Origin: Prorocentrum cordatum
Taxonomy: Eukaryota; Sar; Dinophyceae; Prorocentrales; Prorocentraceae
Assembly (NCBI GenBank): GCA_963575745.1
Contig: CAUYUJ010021142.1
Location: 115,001 to 144,030 of the forward strand
Length of the DNA stretch: 29,030 bases
Reading direction: 5' to 3'
Shown here: in pieces, positions 16,676-26,120 of the stretch
How positions within the stretch are numbered: position 1 is the stretch's first letter
How the letters are laid out: every line of letters begins with the position of its first letter
The notes under the pieces: model-generated
Seen by the model: the letters and a program-made list of their open reading frames with translations, nothing else
What the model was told of the DNA's origin: nothing
Databases searched by the model: none
Made by a program: the position numbers and the translations under genes

Positions 16676-17067
16676 TGCATGAAGATCCGTTCGCTGAGGC
16701 TCCCAGATTATCTGGGGTAGACTTGGTCCAACTAAGGCCCTTTCTGGCGTCCCCACATGTGATCCAGGAACACCCCGGAACCGCATGATCCGGGCGACCC
16801 TGTCTTGCCCCTCGCCCCTCTCCTCTACAAGCACTCAATCTGACTACTACTCTCCTCTTTCCTCTGAAATTGTCCAGAAGATGGCCGCTGTTGTCCGCGC
16901 ACGGAAACACACATCATTTCAGTATTTGATTGTTATTTCCAACACGTTGTTTGCAATCCGATTGTTCTCGGTGCTCCCGCTGCAGCGTGGGCCTCATTTT
17001 CGGAACGGCGCTTTGCTCCCGTCTTTCAGGATGGAGCTCTCGCCCCAGCGTGGGCCACTTTTATTGA

Positions 17068-17519
17068 TGCCACAGGTCTCGCAGGTCCCACAGGTCTCGC
17101 AGGTCCCACAGGTTCCACACCCACAGGTGTCGCAGGTCGTCCCCAAGTCTCAGAGGTTAGCAGGTCCCACAGGTGTCGCAGGTCCCACAAGTCCGACAGT
17201 AGTCGCAAGTTCCTCAGGTCCGACATGTGTCGCATGTCTCGAAGGTCCCACAGGTCCCACAAGTCCGACAGGGCCCACAGGTCCCACAAGCGTCGCAATA
17301 TTCACAACTTCCACAGCAGTCCCACAGGCCCCACAAGTCCTGCCTGTCCCACAGGTCCCACTGGTCTCGCAAGTCTCGCAAGTCCCACAGTTCCTACAGG
17401 TCCCACAAGTCCCAAAGGTGTCGCAGGTCTCACAGGACCTACGGCACCCAGGTTGCGCAGGTTCCCCGCAGGTCCCAGAAGTCCACAGGCCCCACAGAAA
17501 TCCCACAAGTCCCACATGT
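17068..17519 (+). repeat. 9 bp tandem array, CAGGTCCCA type (unit 1)
   Basis: About 50 degenerate copies of a 9-mer alternating between CAGGTCCCA, CAGGTCTCG, CAAGTCCGA and CAGGTGTCG. One plus frame gives collagen-like Gly-Pro-Thr, and another gives (Gln-Val-Pro/Ser)n. 9 bp is codon-neutral, so openness is not evidence of coding. Confidence 0.93.
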
Positions 17520-17666
17520 CACCTTTGCTGCTATTAGGGCGCTTTGCTGAGGCAATGAATTCGAGGTCGGCCATTAAACGCATTCGCGGATAGAGACAAA
17601 CCTGGGCCGGCACGGAAACGGAAAGGGCGCCTCAGGAACTTGCCCGAGGTGGCTCATGGCACCCTT

Positions 17667-17880
17667 CGCTCTTGGGAGCCTTGGTGTGAAAAGCTTGTGA
17701 CATCGCCGCTCTCCGTTGTGAGCCCTGGTGTTCAGAGACTTTGACGTTGCCGCTCGCTCTTGGGAGCCTTGGTGTGATGAGCTTTTTACGTCACCGCGCT
17801 CTGGGGAGGGAGCCTTGGTGTCGAGAGCTTGTTGCGTCACCGCTCGCTGATGGGAGCCATGGTGTTCTCGAGCGTCTCTT
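17667..17880 (+). repeat. ~45 bp tandem array, GGGAGCCTTGGTGT core (unit 1)
   Basis: The core GGGAGCCTTGGTGT (or GTGAGCCCTGGTGT) recurs near 17674, 17719, 17762, 17808 and 17852 with GAGCTT and CGTCACCGCTCGCT between. The copy in unit 2 is at 19696-19903. Confidence 0.85.
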
Positions 17881-18215
17881 GGGCCTCGTCGGAGTCTTCT
17901 CGGGGCCCTTTGGGAGCCCTTTGGGAGCCCTTTTGAAGCAATTTTGGGCCGTCTTGGGGCCCTTTTGGGCAGTCTTGGGGCGTCTTGCAGGCCTTTGGCC
18001 GTCTTGGGGCTCTCTTGGGGGCCTCTTGGGAAACCTTGTGCCCCCTTGGGGCTCGCTTGGGGCCGTCTTGGGGCCCTCTTGGGGCCGTCTGGGGGCCCTC
18101 TTGGGGCTGTTTTGGGGGGCCCTCTTGGGCCGTCTGTCCGCCTCTTTGGGGGGCCTCTGGGGCCGTCTTGGGACGAGCTTTGGGACCTCCTGGGCCGTGT
18201 GGGGCCCGTCTGGAC
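17881..18215 (+). repeat. TTGGGGCC(G/C)TC-rich array (unit 1)
   Basis: A degenerate array of 14-17 bp units such as CTTGGGGCCGTCTTGGGG. It holds many G3-G6 runs that could form G-quadruplexes on the plus strand (inference). The counterpart in unit 2 is 19905-20195. Confidence 0.85.
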
Positions 18216-18330
18216 CCGAAGAGGCGAGAACCCGAAAACCCTCCCCAAAACCGCAAGGGAGCCCATGTCTTGGGGCTCCTGCCGCCCCCTCGAGGGCCCT
18301 CGGGAGGGTCTCCGGAGCCGCCTCGAGGCT

Positions 18331-18410
18331 CTCCTCCTCCTCCTCCTCCTCCTCCTCCTCCTCCTCCGCCTGCCCCTGGGCGACGGCCCCCACGGTGCCC
18401 CCCCCCCCCC
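18331..18410. repeat. (CCT)n tract and filler at the duplication junction
   Basis: About 38 bp of CCT is followed by a 42 bp filler that contains the 33 bp sequence also found at 13838 and ends in a run of C. Unit 2 starts at 18411. Confidence 0.9.
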
Positions 18411-18570
18411 CTCGGGCGTCGGGTGGCCCCTCGGGGGCCCGCGCCTCCTGGATCGGACACGGGTCCGGGGTCCTGGGGTCCTGGACCTCGGGGCCTCCCG
18501 CCAGGACATCGGGGACCCAAGCCTCGGGGCCCTGGACCTCGGGGACCCACGCCTGGGCGTGACACGGACG

Positions 18571-18700
18571 GGTCACGATGGGCACGGGTCCTGGACCTCG
18601 GGGCCCTCCGCCGGGACGAAGTCTCCACCCCGGATCGCTTTCTGACGGCCCCCAGGGCCCGGGAGGGCCCCGCGAAGCGAACGCCGCGAACAACAACGAG
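18571..18700 (-). repeat. Diverged DR-1-like segment, in unit 2
   Basis: The counterpart of 16554-16675. It keeps CCCAGGGCCCGGGAGGGCCC, which is closer to DR-1 copy a (CCGAGGCCCGGGGAGGGCCC) than the version in unit 1, where this part is shortened. Unit 2 therefore seems to hold the more ancestral form. Confidence 0.5.
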
Positions 18701-19096
18701 GACGCGTCTGCATGAAGATCCGTTCGCTGAGGCTCCCAGATCATCTGGGGTAGACTTGGTCCAACTAAGGCCCTTTCTGGCGTCCCCACATGTGATCCAG
18801 GAACACCCCGGAACCGCATGATCCGGGCGACCCTGTCTTGCCCCTCGCCCCTCTCCTCTACAAGCACTCAATCTGACTACTACTCTCCTCTTTCCTCTGA
18901 AATTGTCCAGAAGAGGCCGCTGTTGTCCGCGCACGGAAACACACATCATTTCAGTATTTGATTGTTATTTCCAACACGTTGTTTGCAATCCGATTGTTCT
19001 CGGTGCTCCGCTGCAGCGTGGGCCTCATTTTCGGAACGGCGCTTTGCTCCCGTCTTTCAGGATGGAGCTCTCGCCCAGCGTGGGCCACTTTCTTGA

Positions 19097-19548
19097 GCCA
19101 CAGGTCTCGCAGGTCCCACAGGTCTCGCAGGTCCCACAGGTTCCACACCCACAGGTGTCGCAGGTCGTCCCCAAGTCTCAGAGGTTAGCAGGTCCCACAG
19201 GTGTCGCAGGTCCCACAAGTCCGACAGTAGTCGCAAGTTCCTCAGGTCCGACATGTGTCGCATGTCTCGAAGGTCCCACAGGTCCCACAAGTCCGACAGG
19301 GCCCACAGGTCCCACAAGCGTCGCAATATTCACAACTTCCACAGCAGTCCCACAGGCCCCACAAGTCCTGCCTGTCCCACAGGTCCCACTGGTCTCGCAA
19401 GTCTCGCAAGTCCCACAGTTCCTACAGGTCCCACAAGTCCCAAAGGTGTCGCAGGTCTCACAGGACCTACGGCACCCAGGTTGCGCAGGTTCCCCGCAGG
19501 TCCCAGAAGTCCACAGGCCCCACAGAAATCCCACAAGTCCCACATGTC
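19097..19548 (+). repeat. 9 bp tandem array (unit 2)
   Basis: The copy of the 17068-17519 array. By eye it preserves the same sequence of 9-mer variants, so the array was duplicated whole and has not since expanded or contracted. Confidence 0.93.
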
Positions 19549-20352
19549 ACCTTTGCTGCTATTAGGGCGCTTTGCTGAGGCAATGAATTCGAGGTCGGCC
19601 ATTAAACGCATTCGCGGATAGAGACAAACCTGGGCCGGCACGGAAACGGAAAGGGCGCCTCAGGAACTTGCCCGAGGTGGCTCATGGCACCCTTCGCTCT
19701 TGGGAGCCTTGGTGTGAAAAGCTTGTGACATCGCCGCTCTCCGTTGTGAGCCCTGGTGTTCAGAGACTTTCTCGTTGCCGCTCGCTCTTGGGAGCCTTGG
19801 TGTGATGAGCTTTTTACGTCACCGCGCTCTGGGGAGCCTTGGTGTCGAGAGCTTGTTGCGTCACCGCTCGCTGATGGGAGCCATGGTGTTCTCGAGCGTC
19901 TCTTGGGCCTCGTCGGAGTCTTCTCGGAGCCCTTTGGGAGCCCTTTTGAAGCAATTTTGGGCCGTCTTGGGGCCCTTTTGGGCAGTCTTGGGGCGTCTTG
20001 CAGGCCTTTGGCCGTCTTGGGGCTCTCTTGGGGGCCTCTTGGGAAACCTTGTGCCCCCTTGGGGCTCTCTTGGGGCCGTCTTGGGGCCCTCTTGGGGCCG
20101 TCTGGGGGCCCTCTTGGGGCTGTTTTGGGGGGCCCTCTTGGGCCGTCTGTCCGCCTCTTTGGGGGGCCTCTGGGGCCGTGCTGGGCCCGTCTGGACCCGA
20201 AGAGGCGAGAACCCGAAATTACCTCCCCAAACCGCAAGGGAGCCCATGTTTTGGGGCTCCTGCCGCCCCCTCGAGGGCCCTCTGGAGGGCCTCTGGAGCC
20301 GCCTCGAGGCCTCCTCCTCCTCCTCCTCCTCCTCCTCCTCCTCCTCCTCCTC

Positions 20353-20700
20353 GTCTGGAGGCCATCCGGAGCTCTCTTGGGGCCGTCTTGGGTCGTGGTG
20401 GTGCCCTCTCGGGCCGTCTTAGGGGCCCTTGAGCCGGTCCAATCGAAAAAAATGAAGAGGAAACGGGCCGTGGAAGGCGCCCGCGAGCCGCTTCACCCGA
20501 GAAATGCGAGGGAAACGGCCCCCTGGCGGCCATTCACGCCCGAACGCCCGGCCCTCGCCCCTCCCCTGGATCCCCTCCTTAGAAGGCTTCGCCCCCACAC
20601 AAGAACGTCATCACTCGTACCTCGCTCTTTCCGTTTATAGCGCAATGTGAAGTGATGGGAGGGATGGAAATTATGCCAGATGTGGGGCGAGCGCACGTAG
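20353..20700. other. Stretch right of the duplication, no gene seen
   Basis: It opens with more TTGGGGCCGTCTTGGG-like sequence (20372-20430) that has no counterpart at the same place in unit 1. Unique DNA follows with a short A run near 20447. Plus and minus frames are open but Arg/Pro-rich. No gene is supported. Confidence 0.4.
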
Positions 20701-20890
20701 CTTGCCCCTCTCCACTCTCCCCCCCTCCCCTCCCCTCCTTCCTTCTCCTCCTCCTCCCCCTCCCTCTCCCAGCCCTCCTCCTCCTTCTCCTCCTCCTTTC
20801 TTCGGCAGGCTGTCGAGCTCGTCAAAGCTCGTAGCGTCTGACCTCCTCCTCCTCCTCCTCCTCCTCCTCCCCTTCCTCCTCCCCCTCCCC
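20701..20890. repeat. Pyrimidine-rich CCT/CTC tract
   Basis: Two pyrimidine-rich blocks (20703-20802 and 20841-20892) with CCT triplets, separated by CGGCAGGCTGTCGAGCTCGT. It lies just upstream of the intron-rich gene candidate. It could serve as the polypyrimidine tract for spliced-leader addition, which is speculation. Confidence 0.8.
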
Positions 20891-21003
20891 CGCCCCGCTC
20901 AAGACAATTGGGCTCGAGCAACCCTTTGGTTTGGCTCGAGACCAAGCGTCGCGCCTTCTCGTGGTTCTTGGGGGCATCGAGCACACCGCAGTTTCTCGTG
21001 TAG

Positions 21004-22369
21004 TCGATCTCGGTGGCGAAAGGCGAGGTCATTTGGAGGTTACGGTCTGCTCAGTTGGCACGTGCAGCTTACTGGGGAGGCATGTCATCTGCGTGGTTCA
21101 GCGTATCTTTGTCGGGGGTAGTGTGAATGGTTTCGGTGCTCGCTTGGGGGTCGGCGCTGCAGTCGAGGGACCTGCGCATGCTCAAGTTCTACGTGCGTGC
21201 GAGGCCTCGAATACAGAGACTACCATGTTGAATCGGCATGCAGAGCCTAGTCTCAGGCAGCTGGGAATGAGCTCACGAGCCAGGGACGTGTTCCAGCAAC
21301 TGTACGAGGACGTGGGTTTGGTTCAGACTCCGACAAAGGTGATCATCTCGTGCATCTGTCCACCGACGCCGTGTTGAGAATACTTACGGTCGCTGCCGGG
21401 GAAAGACACGGGGCACATGTCCGACAATGTCGAGATGAGGCTCATGTACGATTGCATGGTGTTCGAGGCTATAAGTGGGCAGCTTCCTCACGCGACGGCG
21501 ATGTCCATCAGCGGGCGTACGAACTTCATTCGAATGGGGGGCACAGCTGCGCTTTTGGCATCTATGGGACAGGCGCCTGGGTATCGCTCGAAGACTTGCA
21601 ATCACGGACCTGACGAAACATGTAACCACCTTTAGAGTGGACGTGCTTTGGTGGGCGAAGGTCAGTACTTGTGGCCCGATTGATCCTGAGAGTTCGTGGG
21701 AAGAGATGTAATGCTCAACTTAGTCAGTTTGTGCACTGCAGCGACACTCAACGGATCGAATACTCTTTTCGCGGCAGAGTGGGACGGGTCGTTAGCGCAT
21801 GCTTGCGCTCTCAGTGTTCTTGCTAACGCGCGGGCGAAGGAGATTCCAGCTACACTGGTTGCTAGAGAGAGAGAGAGAGAGACAGAAAAAAGAGAAAGAG
21901 AGAGAGAGAGAGAGAGCGCGTCAGCCTGCGCTTTCTTGGTGGCTACACTGGGACGTACGCTGATGTCCATGAGGTCGCGGAGGACCACAGGGTCAGGCAA
22001 ATCATGGAGGAAATTCTGAGTAGCAATAAGAAAGCTCTGCTGTGGACGGATGATGGCGTTGCACCAAGTGTTCTTCAGCCGCACGCTAACCTCAGCGCGG
22101 CCGTGATGTGGATGTTCACATATATTGTGCACGAGGTCGCCTAGCAACCAGCTCGGCAACGGCCCAGTGGAAGGGCCAGTGGGATAACTAGTCGATTTCT
22201 AGCATGCGAAGGCGGCGCATCCTCACTGGAGCATGATGTTCAACAATTTCCTTGGTGGCAACGGGGGCTATGGGGGGAGCCTGGTTGTGCATTTACCCAC
22301 CCGCTCGTTTTGTTTCAGTATATCCAGTACCTGGCGGAATGGGCTGCAGCTGCCACTCACTGGTACTAG
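21004..22369 (+). CDS. Candidate intron-rich gene, about 252 aa, unknown function
   Basis: Eight exons can be joined by seven GT-AG introns with the reading phase kept at every junction. The exons are 21004-21102, 21163-21192, 21246-21315, 21379-21502, 21573-21660, 21728-21813, 21925-22135 and 22319-22369 (TAG). Introns are 60, 53, 63, 70, 67, 111 and 183 nt. The exons carry protein-like sequence in three different frames: LRSAQLARAAYWGGMSSAWF; SSRARDVFQQLYED; NVEMRLMYDCMVFEAISG; AITDLTKHVTTFRVDVLWW; HCSDTQRIEYSFRGRVG; EVAEDHRVRQIMEEILSSNK; and AAVMWMFTYIVHE joined to YIQYLAEWAAAATHWY. The last intron ends in a good pyrimidine tract (CGCTCGTTTTGTTTCAG). The fifth exon could alternatively join another acceptor near 21742. 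The 5' exon and start are not identified. No known domain is recognised. If the introns are wrong, the locus is a frameshifted relic. Confidence 0.5.
21863..21916. repeat. (GA)n microsatellite inside a predicted intron
   Basis: Interrupted GA repeats with an A-rich centre (GACAGAAAAAAGAGAAAG). It falls within the predicted 21814-21924 intron, so its expansion would not alter the protein. Confidence 0.95.
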
Positions 22370-22561
22370 TGTCTATGTGGACTTTTTTTCGCTGGTTACA
22401 TTTTGGTCGATGGAGGCCCGTTTCAGCATAGCATATTTTGAACTGGAGTGTACTGTGTTGGATTGCTGGTGCGTAATTTGTCCTACTTGTGGTTTCTCCT
22501 TGGAGTAACACACAGGTGCGTTAGCCATATTTCTTCGGTATCCACTGGTTTTCGAATCAAG

Positions 22562-22960
22562 CCTGGAGGAGCAATGTTTGTGGCAAGTATTGGCAGCGGA
22601 GATGTTTCCGGGGGTGACAATCCCGTTTCGGAACTGTTCTGCGGTGCTTGATGGTATTTGGGGTTGCCCGATGACCAATCGTTTCGGCACTGCATGGGCC
22701 GCATCGGGTCACTCTCGGTTCAACCTAGTTATGCTTCAAGTGCTACAGGCGAGATATTCAATCGGGGTGATCGGCGCACGCTGTTCCTCGACCTCCTCAT
22801 CTACCTGTGCTTCGTCTTCGGGTGCTTTCCTCCGTGGGCAAGTTCAGGAGTGGCTTGCGTGAGGACTGATTATTGGCACCCTCCTGCTCCCCCCCCCCTC
22901 CTCCTCTCCTCCCTGCTTCCGCATCCTCTCCGTCCTCTCATCCGATCCTCCCCCCCGTCC
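22562..22960 (+). CDS. Possible coding segment, two competing frames
   Basis: One frame (about 22563-22862) reads LEEQCLWQVLAAEMFPGVTI, GIWGCPMTNRFGTAWAASGH, FNLVMLQVLQARYS and ends in a TGA. A second frame takes over the protein-like look from about 22700: GEIFNRGDRRTLFLDLLIYL, then CFVFGCFPPW, a possible membrane segment. A splice or frameshift near 22747 (CTACAG) could link them. The 190 bp before it (22370-22560) is T-rich and may be the 3' flank of the preceding gene. Function is unknown and evidence is weak. Confidence 0.28.
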
Positions 22961-22980
22961 CCCTCCACCCTTTGCTCCCG
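22880..22980. repeat. C/CT-rich tract
   Basis: A pyrimidine-rich stretch with C runs of 7-10 and CCTCCT units. Beyond it, 22981-23230 is unique with a CGGCACGGCACGGCGCGCAG patch and no gene that I can support. Confidence 0.85.
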
Positions 22981-23350
22981 GAGCGCTTCGCAACGTTTCT
23001 CCGTCCTTGGGGCTACACGTACCGCTGGTGTGCACCGCTACGGGATGAGCAGCGCGCAAGGCGTCGCCGGCATATCCAGGCGGCCAGTTGCAGTTCGCGG
23101 ATGATCCTGGCGCGGCACGGCACGGCGCGCAGCGGGCACGCGGCGGCGGCGGCACGGCGGTGGAACGCAGGATGATTGTGAACTCTCACTGCTGTGAGAA
23201 TAAATATTTGATACCCCCCCCTCCGGTGACCCCTCCGGTGCACATTACATTTTTTCAATTGCCAGGGCCCCGCCGGCGCTCGCACCCGAGTTTTTATCAG
23301 GGAAGGTCTATGCCTCCTCAAAACTGTGCCGTGGCCCCTGGTTTACAAAC

Positions 23351-23447
23351 AAACACCAATACCAACACCAACACCAACACAACACCAACACCAACACAAC
23401 CCAACACCAACACCAACACCAACAACAACAACAACAACAACAAACAA
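23351..23447 (+). repeat. (CAACAC)n passing into (CAA)n
   Basis: About 65 bp of ACCAAC/CAACAC hexamers followed by about ten CAA triplets. The reverse-complement motif (GTT)n appears at 25670-25735, ahead of the second composite module. Confidence 0.95.
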
Positions 23448-23479
23448 CGCCTCCCGCATTGATTACTTTTCTTCGAACG

Positions 23480-23690
23480 AAATTACTGCAGTCCCCCGCT
23501 CCCGCTTGAAACTTCCTCGCAATTTACTCAAGAATCGCGCTCCCGCTTGAGACCTCTTCGCAATTTCCTCAGGCTCCGCGCTCTTGCCATTCAGGAATCG
23601 CGCGTTCGCTGGGGACTTCTTCAAATTTACTTAGAAATCTCTCTCTCGCTGGAAACTTCCTGGCTAATCACGCAGAAATCACGATCGATC
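23480..23690 (+). repeat. ~42 bp degenerate repeats, module 1
   Basis: About five degenerate copies of a unit like CGCTCCCGCTTGAGACCTCT followed by TCGCAATTTCCTCAGGAATCG. Related copies lie at 25889-26120, and the core CTTGAGACxTCCTCGCAA also appears in the 27190-27800 array. It ends at the linker CCGCCCGCTCGGCCCGCCC (from 23690), which recurs at 26207. Confidence 0.75.
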
Positions 23691-23841
23691 CGCCCGCTCG
23701 GCCCGCCCGTCAGGGTCATGCCCTTCGTGCCCCATGCTCGCTCGCGCCCGTGTGCCTGCTTGCTGCCTTCGTTTGTGGCCCAGTCGCTGCCCTTCGTGGC
23801 CCCGATGCTGCCCTCAGTGGCCCCTCGATGCCCTTTGTGGC

Positions 23842-24234
23842 CCATATATGTATTATATGTGTATGTATATGTATTATATGGTATATGGTTATATATATGT
23901 ATATGCTATAGGTGTCCGCAGGACTGCACAACACGTAATGGAAGGTATATTGTATGGGTAAAGTAAATGGTATATGTAGATGTAGACTTATATGTATATG
24001 TATAATGTAATTGTAATGTATGTATGTATGTATCGCATGTAAGGTATGCATCCACGCGTGTGTATGTATGTAATGTATGTATGTATGTTATGTATGTGTG
24101 ACTGTAGGTATGTATGTTGTGTGTATGAATGTACAGATGGTTTGTGTTCGTAGGATACAGCATGTATGTATGTATGTATGTATGTATGTATGTATGTATG
24201 TTTGTATATATATATATAGATGGATGGGTGTATG

Positions 24235-24274
<40 letters not shown>

Positions 24275-24277
24275 CAC
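23842..24277. repeat. (TATG)n / (TA)n tract
   Basis: An A/T-rich stretch of GTAT, TATG and ATGT tetramers with (TATG)8-9 at 24161-24200 and (TA)n at 24208-24217 and 24239-24266. It interrupts the ~18 bp array (23720-23842, then 24280 on). Frames give Tyr/Met/Val/Ile-rich peptides that are not genes. Confidence 0.93.
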
Positions 24278-25320
24278 ACACCCTTCGTGCCCCCCCCCGT
24301 CGTTCGCTGCCCTCAAAAGCCCTGCCCTTCGTGGCCCCGCTGCTGCCCTCAGTGGCCCCCTCGCTGCCCTTTGTGGCCCAAAGTGGCCCGTATGTACGCC
24401 CTTCGTGGCCCCCAATCGCTCGTGCCCTCAATGGCCTCATTGCTGCCCTTCGTGGCCCCAGTGTAGCCCCGTGTGCCTCCCCCCCGCTGCCCTCAGTGGC
24501 CCCCTCGCTGCCCGTAGTGGCCCACAGTTTCGCCCCTCGTGGCCCCCAGTCTCTCGCGCCCTCAGTGGCCCCATTGCTGACCTTCGTCGCCTTGGCGTAG
24601 GCACTTTATGGCCTGTATCTGCGCCTTTCGTGGCCCCGCTGCTGCCCTCAATGGCCCAGACGCTGCCCTTCGTTGCCCCCAGTCGTTTGTCTCCTCAATG
24701 GCCCCATTGCTTTAAGGGGCCCCCTCCCTGCCTTTTTGTGGCCCATCTATACACCCTCCGTGGCCCCCTGTCGCTCGTGCCCTCAGTGGCCCCATTCCTG
24801 CCATTCGTGGCCCCCCGCACTGTCCAATGTGCCCCCCTCGTTGCCCTTTGTGGCCCAGATGTTCGCCTTTCGTGGCCCCCAATCGCTCGTGCCCTCAGTG
24901 GCCCCAGTGCTGCCTTTCGTGGTCCCAATGTAGCCCCGTGTGCCTCCCCCCCGCTGCCCTCAGTGGCCCCGCTGCTGCCCTCATGGGCCCAGACGCTGCC
25001 CTTCGTGACCCCCCGTCGCTTGCGCCCTCAGTGGCCCCGTTGCTGCCCTTCGTGGCCCCAGCGCAGCCCCTCGTGGCCCCCTTGCTGCCCTCTTTGGCCC
25101 CGTCAATGCCCTCACTGGCCCCATTGCTGCCCTTCGTGGCCCCGCTGCTGCCCAAAGTGGCGCCCATCGCTGCCCATTGTGGCCCCGTTGCTGCCCTTGG
25201 TGGCCCATGTATACGCCCTTCGTGGCCCCCGCTCGCTCGTGCCCTCGGTGGCCCCATTGCTGCCCTTCGTGGTCCCGCTGCTGCCCTTCAGTGGCCCCAT
25301 TGCTGCTTCTCTCGTCCGCA
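24278..25320 (+). repeat. ~18 bp GCTGCCCTTCGTGGCCCC array, module 1
   Basis: More than forty degenerate copies of GCTGCCCTTCGTGGCCCC, alternating with GCCCTCAGTGGCCCC. A longer variant (CGCCCTTCGTGGCCCCC, then ATCGCTCGTGCCCTCAGTGG) recurs near 24393, 24533, 24749, 24865 and 25213. The array starts at 23720 and is interrupted by the TATG tract. The 464-codon plus frame running through it (PFVAPLLPSVAP-like) is repeat-born. The array fades near 25320. Confidence 0.9.
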
Positions 25321-25382
25321 GTTATGCTCCTTCCCTTTTGTCCCTTGCCTCCCTCCCTTCCCCCACTCCTTTCCTCCTCGCG

Positions 25383-25414
<32 letters not shown>

Positions 25415-25495
25415 CTCTCCCTCTCTTTCTGTCGCTCGCTTTCTCTTTCTCTTTCTCGTTCTCTTTCTCAGTCTCTCTCTCTCTCTCTATGTATC
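25383..25495. repeat. (CT)n / TTTCTC pyrimidine tract
   Basis: Interrupted CT repeats with a TATATATAT centre near 25405 and TTTCTCTTTCTC variants, just ahead of DR-2 copy a. Confidence 0.95.
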
Positions 25496-25549
25496 GCCTT
25501 TCCCACACCTCTTGCTCTTTTAGGGGTTGCGCCCAATACGCGCGGAAGG

Positions 25550-25630
25550 TTAGGAAGATGTACCCCCAAAAGGGGGCACGATCGAAGACGAAGAGGGCGG
25601 GTATCGGGGGTTTGGGATATACGTGGCGAG
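25550..25630 (+). repeat. Dispersed repeat DR-2, copy a
   Basis: It shares GGGGCACGATCGAAGACGA, AGAGGGCGGGTATC and GGGTTTGGGATAT with 28345-28412 (GGGGCACGATCGAAGACGAT, GAGGGCGGGTATC, GGGTCTGGGATAT). Preceding A/C runs (TACCCCCAAAAGGGGG against AACCCCCCAAGGGG) also match. Confidence 0.8.
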
Positions 25631-25669
25631 GTACGCGCAAGCAGATAAGGGCGAACAGCCTTAACATGA

Positions 25670-25760
25670 TTGCTGTTGTTGTTATTGTTGTCGTCGTCGT
25701 CGTCGTCGTTGTTGCTGTTGTTGTTGTTGAACAACCACTTCTGAATAATAAGTGTTGTTG
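25670..25760. repeat. (GTT)n/(GTC)n tract with a small hairpin
   Basis: GTT and GTC triplets (25676-25730) run into AACAACCACTT, nine bases, then AAGTGTTGTT, an imperfect hairpin. Similar GTT repeats occur at 28618. Confidence 0.85.
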
Positions 25761-25888
25761 ATCCCCCCGCCCGCTGCACATGGTATGTTTCGATTGAAAT
25801 GCCCCTCCCGGGGCTCGCACCGTGTTTTTTATGATGGAACATTTTGAACATCAAACTGTGTTGTTGGCCCCCGATTTCCAACAACAGC

Positions 25889-26120
25889 GGTTCCCGCCTG
25901 ATACTTCCTCACAATGTATTGAAGAATCGCGCTCTCGCTTCGGACCTCTTGTCAATGTACCACCGAATCGCGGCTCCCGCCTGATACTTCCTCACAGTTT
26001 ATTGCAGAATCGCGTTCTCGCTTGGGACTTCCTCGCATCTTACCACCGAATCGCGGCTTCCGCCTGATACGTCGTCACAATTTACGCAGATGCCGTTCCT
26101 CGACACTCAGGACTCGCGCT
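25889..26120 (+). repeat. ~42 bp degenerate repeats, module 2
   Basis: The cores CCCGCCTGATACTTCCTCAC and CTCTCGCTTCGGACCTCTTG alternate, with AATCGCG joins, so pairs form ~84 bp dimers. It is related to 23480-23690 and followed, as in module 1, by the linker CCGCCCGCTCGACCCGCCC (26207) and an 18 bp array. Between, at 26145-26205, GGCTCAAGCAAGACTC is repeated two to three times. Confidence 0.75.

Larger units (their letters stand above)
16394..18410 (+). repeat. Tandem duplication, unit 1 (2,017 bp)
   Basis: The unit starts CTCGGGCGTCGGGTGGCCCC, and the same start recurs at 18411. Contents in order: a GGACCTCGGGGCCC mini-repeat (16440-16560), a DR-1-like part (16554-16675), unique DNA (16676-17067), a 9 bp array, a ~45 bp array, a TTGGGGCC array, a CCT tract (18331-18368) and a 42 bp filler before unit 2. 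The two units are nearly identical by eye over most of their length, including unique parts such as the run starting GAAGATCCGTTCGCTGAGGC. Unit 1 has ~34 bp near 18165-18200 that unit 2 lacks. Open frames on both strands are repeat-born (collagen-like GPTGPT, or PRRPKTAPR-like on the minus strand). Confidence 0.93.
18411..20352 (+). repeat. Tandem duplication, unit 2 (about 1.94 kb)
   Basis: The second copy of unit 1, in the same order and orientation, ending in a CCT tract (20311-20352). Differences seen include TTTCTTGAGCCACAGG for TTTATTGATGCCACAGG near 19091, loss of GAGG near 19832, and loss of ~34 bp near 20175. The 9 bp array lies at 19097-19548. Base identity in the unique parts is very high, so the duplication is recent, or the assembly has doubled one locus. 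Confidence 0.93.

Noticed and set aside
17068-17537. Collagen-like Gly-Pro-Thr protein in the 9 bp arrays
   Set aside because: A 9 bp repeat keeps all frames open, and the minus strand gives equally long Trp-Asp-Leu and Cys-Gly-Thr readings. No frame is favoured.
24129-25523. 464-codon plus ORF with PFVAPLLPSVAP repeats as a cell-wall or membrane protein
   Set aside because: It follows an 18 bp repeat and begins in a TATG microsatellite. Minus-strand frames are equally open.
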